Assembly (NCBI GenBank): GCA_016935885.1
Contig: JAFGQA010000231.1
Location: 1-24,639 of the forward strand
Source of the DNA: Phycisphaerae bacterium
Lineage (GTDB): Bacteria; Planctomycetota; Phycisphaerae; UBA1845; UTPLA1
Direction of reading: 5' to 3'
DNA: 24,639 nt
Shown here: positions 6,780 to 14,481 of the stretch, one piece after another
How the letters are laid out: the number at the start of each line of letters is the position of its first letter
Numbering within the stretch: the stretch's first letter is position 1
Made by a program: the position numbers and the translations under genes
The notes under the pieces: model-generated
The model's input: the letters and a program-made list of their open reading frames with translations, nothing else
Told to the model about the DNA's origin: nothing
Databases searched by the model: none

Positions 6780-8855
6780 ATGACGATCAGGACAAGCCGG
6801 GCCGGTCACACAACAGAACAACGTGGGTGGCCGCACAACGATGGTCGCGTCTATCTCGCAGGCTTGGCGACGAGCGTGGTCGCGACCTTGTGCACATCCC
6901 TGCTCGAGTTCGCATTGCTATCTCGGGCGGATCCGCCCTGTGATGTCTCCTGGAGGATCGTCCTTGGAAACTGGGGCAGGGTCTCGATGATACACGCGTG
7001 CAGCGTCTTGCCCCTCCTGCTTGTGATGTCGCTGCCGGTCAGCCTCTTCCTCACGCGGAAGCGCGTTCGCAACCCAGATGCCTGGCACGCCGCATGTGCG
7101 GTCGTGATCGCCGGGCTGCTGGTCGGATATGGCGACATCGCTCAATACGAGTATTTGCAGGTCGGGCCGATCAAGGTCGTGCCATGGCACGTGCTGGCTG
7201 TGACGTGCTCGTGCGTGGTCGCCGTCTTCTGCGCGATTCGTTGGATCGCAGGGACACGTCCGGCTGCGTGGTATAGACGCACGTTGAACGGCACGGCGCT
7301 GGCGGGCGTGGCGATCTTCCTCGCCGCACCGCTTCTCGTTCGTGGCACGCCGTTCGCCGGCCCCGATACCTACCGGCTGCCGCCCTCCGTGCGGGTTGAT
7401 GCCGGCACACGGTTGATAGGTCCGCCGAACGTGCTGTTCGTCGTGATGGATACGGTACGAGCCGACCGCCTGACGCACTACGGAAACACGCGGGATACTT
7501 CGCCCTTCCTCGCTGAGCTGTCGGCAAAGGGGGTCACGTTCGACCGCGCCCTGGCCGCCGGGAGTTGGACCCCGCCGTCACATGCCTCGATGTTTACCGG
7601 GTTGAGTCTCCGTGAACACGGCGTCGGCGAGGACCTGGGCAGGCTGGACGACCGTTTCGAGACGATGGCCGAGCGAGCCAGCGCGTCCGGGTTCCAGACC
7701 GTCTCATTCTCGTGTAATCCACATATTGACACGAGTCACAACTTCATGCAGGGCTTCCAGGCGCGATACCCCGTTTGGATCACGCACACGCGCTTCCGCT
7801 CCTTCCTGCACCACTGGATGCAGCAACTGGGCGTGATCTGGCCGGCAAAGTGGCTCGAACACGACGATGGGGCCGCCATGACCAACTGCCTCGTCGCTGA
7901 ATGGATCGCGGACCGCTACGACCCGACGAGGCCGTTCCTGGTATTCATCAACTACATGGAGGCCCACGCGCCGCATCGCCCGCCGCTTTCCTACTGCAGG
8001 CAGTTCCTCGATGCGGCCTCGGTGAAGCGTTCATACGAATTGGACAGGCAGTATGACGGCATACTGGGCGCTGACGTCGAGACGCGTTACGCCCAGAATT
8101 CCCCGTGGATCGCCCCGGAGGACGTTGTGATCTACCAGGGTCTCTATGACGCCTCGATTCGCTATCTGGACGATCGAATCCGCGAGCTGTTCACACTGCT
8201 GGAAGCCAACGGGATGCTCGACAACACCGTCACCGTCGTCGTGAGCGACCACGGTGAGGGGCTTGGCGACCACGGCATTTTCGAACATCGCTACTCCGTC
8301 TATGACATGCTGGTCCGCGTTCCGCTGACCATTTGCGTGCCGCGCCACGAGGGAGGGCCTCGGCGCGTCCGCGAAGCCGTCTCGACGGCTGCTCTCTTCG
8401 ACGTGGTCTGCACCGCGGTCGCTGCTGACGAGTGCCCCGATGCACAAGCCCTGGCACGGGTGATGGTCGACCGCGCGGCCGGCCGTCCCGTCGTGTCGGA
8501 GAAGCTACAGAACACCTGGCGCGAACGGCGTCTGGCGCTTTCGCAAGGCGCCAACGAGAAACCGGGGTTGCTTCGGCTGCAGGCCTGCCGATCGGCCAGC
8601 GACGCAACCATGAAGTACATCATCGCGTCGGACGGCACCGAGGAGCTTTACGACATCTCGACCGACCCCGGCGAGATCAACAATCTCGCAGGCCAACAAC
8701 CGGACTCGCTCGAATGCCTCTCATCTTCGCTCACGGAGTGGCTCGCAAGGACACCGCCTTTCGCCCCGCAGTCAACGCCTGAAACGGCCCCGAAGGCGGT
8801 CCCTACGCAGGCCCAGATGAACCTGCTCAAGTCGCTCGGCTATGTCGGGGAGTAG
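6780..8855 (+). CDS. Membrane-anchored sulfatase-like / phosphotransferase-type enzyme
   Basis: A 691-residue protein. Residues ~20-190 hold about five membrane segments. A catalytic domain of the alkaline-phosphatase superfamily follows: PNVLFVVMDTVRADRL with metal ligand Asp at residue 224; SWTPPSHASMFTG, where the usual sulfatase Cys/Ser position is Thr264; VVSDHGEGLGDHG with Asp490-His491; and a terminal ELYDISTDPGEINNLAG segment typical of sulfatases. The Thr suggests a phosphoethanolamine- or phosphoglycerol-transferase-like mechanism, or a non-FGly hydrolase, instead of a formylglycine sulfatase. The active site should face the periplasm. ATG 6780 was chosen because GAGG at 6767-6770 is properly spaced from it and too close to the alternative ATG at 6771. 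Confidence 0.85.
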   Translation: MTIRTSRAGHTTEQRGWPHNDGRVYLAGLATSVVATLCTSLLEFALLSRADPPCDVSWRIVLGNWGRVSMIHACSVLPLLLVMSLPVSLFLTRKRVRNPDAWHAACAVVIAGLLVGYGDIAQYEYLQVGPIKVVPWHVLAVTCSCVVAVFCAIRWIAGTRPAAWYRRTLNGTALAGVAIFLAAPLLVRGTPFAGPDTYRLPPSVRVDAGTRLIGPPNVLFVVMDTVRADRLTHYGNTRDTSPFLAELSAKGVTFDRALAAGSWTPPSHASMFTGLSLREHGVGEDLGRLDDRFETMAERASASGFQTVSFSCNPHIDTSHNFMQGFQARYPVWITHTRFRSFLHHWMQQLGVIWPAKWLEHDDGAAMTNCLVAEWIADRYDPTRPFLVFINYMEAHAPHRPPLSYCRQFLDAASVKRSYELDRQYDGILGADVETRYAQNSPWIAPEDVVIYQGLYDASIRYLDDRIRELFTLLEANGMLDNTVTVVVSDHGEGLGDHGIFEHRYSVYDMLVRVPLTICVPRHEGGPRRVREAVSTAALFDVVCTAVAADECPDAQALARVMVDRAAGRPVVSEKLQNTWRERRLALSQGANEKPGLLRLQACRSASDATMKYIIASDGTEELYDISTDPGEINNLAGQQPDSLECLSSSLTEWLARTPPFAPQSTPETAPKAVPTQAQMNLLKSLGYVGE

Positions 8856-9490
8856 CGGTCGCGCCGCACCTTCATTCCGCACCCGACGGCGCGCGCACGG
8901 AGTCGATCCCGGGCTGATTGCTGCCTGCCAGGATCTGTCAGAATGAGACGGCCGCAGGCCCGTGGTTGCGGAGCCTGCACAGGTGACGCTTGAAGAACAA
9001 GCACTTGCCGCGGCCCCCCTGACTGCAGGTCGGTTGGCATTCGGTTTGGGTTCCGACCTGGTGAGCCGTCCGGAACGTGGCGGACGCGAACCGGTCCTAA
9101 GGCCGCGACGTTCTGTGAAGCGCCTGGGGACCGGTTGGCCAACGAGCGTCAAGGCAAGGCGTCCTCGCCGATACGTCCAGTAACCAGTTCTGACCTGTGG
9201 CTGCCTGCGGCAGGCCGAGACCATTGTACAGAATCACCACCCGCTGATTCCCGATAGTTGGAGTGTCGGGGAGGCCTTCTAGAGGCCGCGCGGTTGCTCG
9301 GAGTCATCCTAGCGCGATCCAGGTTGCCACTCCCACGCATTGGGTCTGGTTTCTTTCGTGCAGACAGACCGCGCGTGGAATCGTGCAGGCACTGGGACTG
9401 AACCGGGCGACCTGGAACCGGAAGCCGAGTGTACATCCTGTTTACAACAGGAGAAGACCGCCGCGGCGTTGCTTTGACGGGAGTTTGGGG
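8856..9490. other. Gene-free leader and spacer upstream of the hybrid kinase
   Basis: 635 bp without a supportable gene; the antisense frames here have no recognisable domain. A small GCCTGC...GCAGGC-type inverted repeat lies around 9204-9215, and a perfect hairpin, CCTGTT-TAC-AACAGG, occupies 9437-9451, about 40 nt before the kinase start. Confidence 0.45.
9437..9451 (+). promoter_or_regulatory. Hairpin in the leader of the hybrid kinase
   Basis: CCTGTT-TAC-AACAGG is a perfect 6-bp stem with a 3-nt loop, 40 nt upstream of the ATG. As DNA it could also be a small dyad operator. Its role is unknown. Confidence 0.35.
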
Positions 9491-12103
9491 ATGAGAATAG
9501 CACACAAGCTGATCCTGGCGGCGGCGCTGCCGGCTGCGCTGATATGGGTGATCGGGTTCTATGCCAAGACTGCCGGTCAAAACAGCCTGCGCCAGGCCAT
9601 CGAACAAACCGCCGCCGCGCGCGCCCAGGCCGTAATGGACGAGATCGACCGGGTCATGCATGCCCGGATCGCCGAGTGGACAGAGTACGTCCGTAGCCCC
9701 GTGGCGCGACACGTGCTTCGGGCATCCAATCGCGAGTTCGAACACCTAGAACACAGAGAGCAATACATCGACGAGCAGGACCGTGAGTGGCGCGCCGCGC
9801 CGAAAGGAACGCTGATCCCGCTGATGAAGCCTCTGATAGACAATGAGCTGTCGGACGACCTGCGCCTGAGACTTGCCAAGCTCGAACAGGCCAACGGCCA
9901 TGCCGTCTTTGGTGAGGTGCTGATCACGAACCGCTACGGCGCCAACGTCGCACAGACGAACCGCACGACAGATTACCGGCAGAACGATGAGGATTGGTGG
10001 GGATTGGCCATGCGCGACGGCCTGTACGTGAGTGACGTGGGGTTCGACGAGAGCGCGAATGTGTTCTCAACCGATATCTGCATGCGAATCGACGACGAGC
10101 ACGGCTCCGCCCTCGGCGTTCTGAAGGCCGTCCTCAACATCCAGGAAGTGATCAACATCGTTGATAGACGTTCGAGTGACCAGGGGACCAACGCACGCTG
10201 CAACCTCGTCCTGTTCACCGCCGACCATCGGATCATCCGCGGAGGCGACGTTGACACGCCGCTAAAGAGTGCTCCATGCTATTTCGATGGCGTTGAGCTT
10301 CCATCGCAAGAGCGCGTCTTCACGGTTCAGCGACACGACCGCACATCCGGTCATCCGTTGCTGTCAGTGTATGCCGTCTCGCAAGGACATGGCTGCTTCA
10401 AAGGCATGGGCTGGGTCCTGCTGATCGAGTACGACGCGGAGGACGCCCTGCGGCCTTTCTACGATTTGCAGAACACAATTCTGCCGATCGCCGCCGGTGC
10501 CACACTTCTCACACTTGCTTTTGGAGGCACCGTCGCCGTCTCGCTGTCTCGGCGCGTCAAGCGTTTGGCTGACGCAAGCGTTGCCCTCGGTCAGGGGGAT
10601 CTCGCCACTACCGTCGTGGTCAAGGGAGATGACGAACTGGCACAACTGGGAGATTCCTTCAACCGCATGGCGAGAGACTTGCAGCGAACCACACAAGACC
10701 TTCAGGAGCAGGCACGCACGGTGGAACGAAAGAACCGCTTGCTCGAGCAGGAAATCGCTGATCGCGAGCAGGCAGAGGGGCAACTCCGAGAACACACCGC
10801 GCTGCTAAAGTCCCAGAACTTGGAACTCGAAGCGAACCGGGAGCAGCTACGAGCTCAGCAGAAGGAGCTGGTGGCGATGAATCGCGATTTGGAGGAGGCC
10901 AGGCTCTCCGCCGAGGCCGCCACACGCGCCAAGAGTGAGTTCCTGACCAACATGAGCCACGAGATCCGCACGCCGATGACGTCCATCTTGGGCTTCGCCG
11001 ACGTGCTGTCCGAACAGGATGACCTGGCAACGGCTTCTCCCGAGCGGATCCGGGCCGTCGAGACGATTAAACGCAACGGCGAATACCTGCTCAAGATCAT
11101 CAACGACATCCTTGATCTCTCCAAGATAGAGGCTGGCCAGATGAGCGTCGACCGTATCCCCTGTTCTCCATTCCAGATCGGCGAGGACATCTACGTACTC
11201 ATGCACACTCGCGCCGAAGGTCGCGGCGTTGCCCTGAAGACCGAGCATGCCTTCCCCTTGCCCGCCACGATTCAGACCGATCCCACGCGACTGCGGCAGA
11301 TTCTTGTCAATCTCGTCGGCAACGGCATCAAATTCACTGACGGCGGATCAGTCACAGTTCGCGTCAGCTTAGACCAAGGTGCCGAGCCTCGATTGCGCTT
11401 TGACGTGATCGACACTGGTATCGGCATGGCCCGGGACCAAGTGGCGACCATCTTCAAGGCGTTCACGCAGGCCGACGGCACGACCACACGCAAGTTTGGC
11501 GGCACCGGGCTCGGACTGACCATCTGCAAACGCCTGACCGACATGCTTGGCGGCGACATCGCTGTGACCAGCGAGCCCAGCCGAGGTAGCACGTTCTCCC
11601 TCGTAATCCCCACGGGGCCGCTTGAAGGCGTCGAGATGCGCACCTCTCTCCGCTCTGACGGGCCCATCGCCCCGCCGCCGGATAACCCCCGCCGTGCCAT
11701 AGACATCCGCTTGGCCTGCCGAATCCTGTTCGCGGAGGATGGGCCGGACAACCAGCGGCTCATCTCACATCTGCTGATGAAGGCAGGTGCGGAGGTGAGC
11801 GTGGTCGAGAACGGGAAGCTCGCTGCCGAGGCGGCCCTCGCGGCACGCGACGAAGGGAATCCGTTCGACGTAATCTTGATGGACATGCAGATGCCGGTGA
11901 TGGACGGCTACCAAGCCACCAGCCTGCTCCGCCAGGAGGGCTACACCGGTCCGATCATCGCACTGACCGCCCACACGATGGTTGGTGATCGGGAGAAATG
12001 CCTCAACGCCGGATGTGACGACTACGCGAGCAAGCCAGTCGATCGAAAGCGGCTCATCGAAATCGTCGCGGCCCATCTACAGGCCGTTGCCGTCAGCGCG
12101 TGA
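9491..12103 (+). CDS. Hybrid sensor histidine kinase (dCache-HAMP-HisKA-HATPase-REC)
   Basis: An 870-residue membrane kinase. Its parts, in order: TM1 (residues ~5-25); a ~300-residue periplasmic double-Cache sensor (TTDYRQNDEDWW...GLYVSDVGFD, GVLKAVLNI); TM2 (~330-352); HAMP (SRRVKRLADASVALGQGDL...); a coiled coil (~405-475); HisKA with SHEIRTPM and phospho-acceptor His490; an ATPase domain with N-box NLVGNGIKFT, DTGIGM and FGGTGLGL; and a C-terminal receiver with DMQMPVMDG, phospho-acceptor Asp798, and Lys in ASKPVD. No Hpt domain is fused, so phosphotransfer must go through a separate protein. The ATG at 9491 follows GGGAG at good spacing and starts the first membrane helix. Cache sensors usually bind small metabolites such as amino or carboxylic acids. 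Confidence 0.93.
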   Translation: MRIAHKLILAAALPAALIWVIGFYAKTAGQNSLRQAIEQTAAARAQAVMDEIDRVMHARIAEWTEYVRSPVARHVLRASNREFEHLEHREQYIDEQDREWRAAPKGTLIPLMKPLIDNELSDDLRLRLAKLEQANGHAVFGEVLITNRYGANVAQTNRTTDYRQNDEDWWGLAMRDGLYVSDVGFDESANVFSTDICMRIDDEHGSALGVLKAVLNIQEVINIVDRRSSDQGTNARCNLVLFTADHRIIRGGDVDTPLKSAPCYFDGVELPSQERVFTVQRHDRTSGHPLLSVYAVSQGHGCFKGMGWVLLIEYDAEDALRPFYDLQNTILPIAAGATLLTLAFGGTVAVSLSRRVKRLADASVALGQGDLATTVVVKGDDELAQLGDSFNRMARDLQRTTQDLQEQARTVERKNRLLEQEIADREQAEGQLREHTALLKSQNLELEANREQLRAQQKELVAMNRDLEEARLSAEAATRAKSEFLTNMSHEIRTPMTSILGFADVLSEQDDLATASPERIRAVETIKRNGEYLLKIINDILDLSKIEAGQMSVDRIPCSPFQIGEDIYVLMHTRAEGRGVALKTEHAFPLPATIQTDPTRLRQILVNLVGNGIKFTDGGSVTVRVSLDQGAEPRLRFDVIDTGIGMARDQVATIFKAFTQADGTTTRKFGGTGLGLTICKRLTDMLGGDIAVTSEPSRGSTFSLVIPTGPLEGVEMRTSLRSDGPIAPPPDNPRRAIDIRLACRILFAEDGPDNQRLISHLLMKAGAEVSVVENGKLAAEAALAARDEGNPFDVILMDMQMPVMDGYQATSLLRQEGYTGPIIALTAHTMVGDREKCLNAGCDDYASKPVDRKRLIEIVAAHLQAVAVSA

Positions 12104-12171
12104 GGCCGTTGAGTCCGGCTCGATCGAAATCAGCCCAACGGTCCACTCCCTCCAAAGCGCAAGCGATAAGC

Positions 12172-12285
12172 GCGGCCGCCAGCGGCGGCGGAGCTAATCC
12201 ATGCGCATCCATTCCAACCCGTTCTCACGGGTGATCAACGATCTGCCACTGTTGGGTGTGTCGCTCATTACCCGTGCCACCGCGT
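12172..12285 (+). repeat. Dispersed repeat C, copy 1
   Basis: Matches the inverted copy at 20724-20838. Shared words, in order: GCCGCC-GCGGCGGCG; CCATTCCAACCCGTTCTCAC; then GTGTGTCGCTCATTACCCGT. It contains the hairpin ACCCGT-TCTC-ACGGGT (12217-12232). The identity is obvious over the first 60 bp and weaker in the middle. Confidence 0.7.
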
Positions 12286-12316
12286 GAGCGATAACACGCA
12301 CCCTCTCACTTGTGTC

Positions 12317-12339
12317 CACAGGCCAAAGGTCTGTGCCAC
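12317..12339 (+). repeat. CACNGGC hairpin (N = A)
   Basis: CACAGGCC (12317-12324), AAA loop, GGTCTGTG (12328-12335, one G-T pair), then CCAC. It lies close to the stop codon of the CheD-like gene. The inverted relative at 20520-20542 has a perfect CACAGGCC/GGCCTGTG stem. Confidence 0.65.
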
Positions 12340-12356
12340 GATTCTGAAACGTTTCT

Positions 12357-13835
12357 CTAGTCGTCGAGGCGCTCCTTCACAATCTCTCCGAGATTCTGCG
12401 CATCATTGCCATGCTGCTCAATCCTCTTGCCGCCCGTCTCGGCCGATAACCATTCCACCGATGTGCAGTTATTGCAGCATTCATACCTCACACTGTTTGC
12501 CTTCACGCCCGGATAGTACAGCACGTTGATCTGCGACAGCTCGAATCCTTCGTCGACCAGCTTATCAACTATCTTGCCAAGACTATTAAAGTGGTTTGCC
12601 ACTATGGTGAAACGGATTCCATACCTTTCATACTTGTAGATATCATACATCTTTATCTTCATAAGGATATGGCCCAGCAGGTTTGTAGCATCCCCACCGT
12701 AGACCTTGTCATAGGGGCTCACATGCGCCATATAGCCAAATTTGCCTGGGTAGCTGGCGACCACAGCCGTACATGTGGACACGCCCACGGTCAGCAATGA
12801 TTCCCCATGGCCGGCGCGTCTGAACTCATCCATATCCACACGAATGCAGTCTTCATTCGCCTTTCTTTCAGATGCCTCGATATCCTCTGCACACAGGCTT
12901 GCCAGGTGTTCGGTAATCACATCCATATAGTATCTACGATGCTGTTTGAAATGCTCCGTAACGATCTGCGCCTCATCAACTTTAGTCACCACAAGCCACT
13001 GTGTGCCGAGAAAGTCAAAAACTTCAAACGAGGTCAGCGCGGTGCACCCTCTGTAGTCCGTCACAATCTTGTGACCCCGCCTCTCACGGAACTTGCTGTT
13101 TATGTTCTTGTCGTCGAGATGCTTCCTGAGGATACTCGACTCGCCTTCGAAAGTGGACTCCGTTAGCATATAGCCACCACGGTTAACCAAAAACGCTTCT
13201 CCGGTGGGGCCCAGTTGCTCCGCGCCGGCAAACAGCGAGTTCACCCGGTTGATCGCACACTGTGCGACAATCCAACCGATTAGTTCGTTGTTTCGACGAA
13301 CCGGCTCGATAAAGAAGGCTGCCGGTTCCTGGGAGGGGGCGAAGTAGTGAAAGTCGATGAATGTCTCTTCCTGAGGATGGCTGCGCAGAGCATCCGCAAG
13401 TTGCGCATACGACGAGTCATCCCGGAGTAAGTTGGCGTGATAGTCGGGTTCCTTCCGTATTGTGTAGAAGACGAAACCGCTCGTATCTACAAAGAGAAGG
13501 TCGTAGAAGCAAAGATAGTTGTTGGCATAGTAGTCGATGGTGCCATTCCGGAGCTCCTCTATTCTGCGGCGCACCTCAGCCGGCGGCGGACCCTTTCGAA
13601 GGATGTCGTGGTACTTGCGGTTGACCTCGAAGAAGTCGATCAAGGCCTCATCGCGTCCCAGGCACACAGCGCGGTCGTGCATGTGATCGCTAAACCGCCT
13701 CAATTGCTGTACCTTCTCGTTTCGAGCGTAATCCAGGCGTGTAAGGGTCCATTCGCGAGGACCTTTCCCTGCGTGAGCAGAAGGTACCCACGCGAGGGCA
13801 AAGACCATCACCAGGGGTATCGAGGTAAGCTTCAT
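12357..13835 (-). CDS. Secreted Cache-sensor protein with CheD-like C-terminal domain
   Basis: A 492-residue protein. It has a clear Sec signal peptide (MKLTSIPLVMVFALAWVPSA, likely cut after the AHA that follows), a dCache-like sensor region (~30-290; FVDTSGFVFYTIR, RRNNELIGWIVAQCAINRVN, GEAFLVNRGGYMLTES), and a linker. The C-terminal domain (~345-470) begins LLTVGVSTCTAVVASYPG and continues KFGYMAHVSP. This resembles the chemoreceptor glutamine deamidase CheD: Thr349, Cys355 and His371 reproduce the Thr-(5)-Cys-(~16)-His catalytic spacing. No second membrane span follows the Cache region, so the domain should be periplasmic, which is unusual since CheD is cytoplasmic. The start at 13835 was chosen over 13856 because it begins the signal peptide; neither has a good ribosome-binding site. 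The assignment rests on motif reading only. Confidence 0.65.
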   Translation of the reverse strand: MKLTSIPLVMVFALAWVPSAHAGKGPREWTLTRLDYARNEKVQQLRRFSDHMHDRAVCLGRDEALIDFFEVNRKYHDILRKGPPPAEVRRRIEELRNGTIDYYANNYLCFYDLLFVDTSGFVFYTIRKEPDYHANLLRDDSSYAQLADALRSHPQEETFIDFHYFAPSQEPAAFFIEPVRRNNELIGWIVAQCAINRVNSLFAGAEQLGPTGEAFLVNRGGYMLTESTFEGESSILRKHLDDKNINSKFRERRGHKIVTDYRGCTALTSFEVFDFLGTQWLVVTKVDEAQIVTEHFKQHRRYYMDVITEHLASLCAEDIEASERKANEDCIRVDMDEFRRAGHGESLLTVGVSTCTAVVASYPGKFGYMAHVSPYDKVYGGDATNLLGHILMKIKMYDIYKYERYGIRFTIVANHFNSLGKIVDKLVDEGFELSQINVLYYPGVKANSVRYECCNNCTSVEWLSAETGGKRIEQHGNDAQNLGEIVKERLDD

Positions 13836-14298
13836 TGGGTTGTGGCTTGCGAGCATATCACACCGTCTCGTTGGCAGTTTGACCCGTCAGGAGTGTCAAA
13901 GTGGGTGCTTCGTCGTACCAAGGATAGTAGGAATGGGAGCGCGAGTTCCGATAAGCTAGCTGTCCTGAACCGAGGCATACTCGATGTGCCGAACCTTGGA
14001 GGGCTCGGTCGCTCGAGACAGGCTGCTGGCCCGCGCAGGCAGGATGGAGAGGGAGCCGGCGCCTGTGCATCCACGAGTAGCCGGGGGCCTGACCTTGCAA
14101 CATGCTTATGCGCAGATTGTGCGCAGGCGCGCTGGCTGGGACTCGTCGAGACCCGGCATACCCATAAAAGTGATGCTGTCGCAGACTCCATCGCCAGCCC
14201 CATAATCGAAAAAACAAAGCTCACGGTTTAGCTAATCCTGTCCCAGGTGCTGATCGATGTGGTACACCGGTTCGGGGTTCAATCGGGGATAGTCTGCC

Positions 14299-14436
14299 AT
14301 GTTCCTAGGCAAGACGGTGGTACGCCGCCTCTATGCCCTCTGCTATCTGAGTTGCAAGCGACTGGATGAAGTCGCGGTGACGAAGGCGCCGCGTTCGCCT
14401 GAATCATTGAGTCAAGTGTTGTCCGAGGCATCGTAG
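14299..14436 (+). CDS. Possible 45-residue leader ORF
   Basis: ATG at 14299 to TAG at 14436 encodes a basic peptide starting MFLGKTVVRRLYALCYLSCK. GGGGA lies about 11 nt upstream. Its stop codon falls in the loop of the hairpin at 14423-14442, 45 nt before the chemoreceptor start, an arrangement compatible with an attenuating leader peptide. No homology is known to me and it could be chance. Confidence 0.2.
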   Translation: MFLGKTVVRRLYALCYLSCKRLDEVAVTKAPRSPESLSQVLSEAS

Positions 14437-14442
14437 CCTCGG
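14423..14442 (+). promoter_or_regulatory. Perfect hairpin in the chemoreceptor leader
   Basis: CCGAGGC-ATCGTA-GCCTCGG: a 7-bp perfect stem with a 6-nt loop, 39 nt before the ATG. No T-tract follows, so it is not a canonical terminator; it may be an mRNA 5' structure or a protein-binding dyad. Confidence 0.45.
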
Positions 14443-14481
14443 CAATTGTGTCGGAAACACAGTAGTCAGCGAGGTTCAATC

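Larger units (their letters stand above)
12104..12356. other. Repeat-filled gap between convergent genes
   Basis: 253 bp between the kinase and the CheD-like gene, with no gene of its own. It holds dispersed element C copy 1 and one CACNGGC hairpin, both described separately. I see no classical terminator with a T-tract. Confidence 0.5.
13836..14481. other. Divergent region between CheD-like gene and chemoreceptor
   Basis: 646 bp that should hold both promoters. I cannot place -35/-10 pairs. It contains an inverted pair GCGCA-GATTG-TGCGC (14111-14125), a doubtful small open frame (14299-14436), and a perfect GC-rich hairpin at 14423-14442. Longer frames in the region have no recognisable domains. 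Confidence 0.45.

Noticed and set aside
13832..14231. Frames on both strands in the CheD-like/chemoreceptor spacer
   Set aside because: They have mixed codon character, no domain and no start signal; one simply runs antisense out of the CheD-like gene.
14255..14292. tRNA T-arm-like GGTTCGGGGTTCAATC
   Set aside because: No acceptor stem, D-arm or anticodon arm can be built around it.
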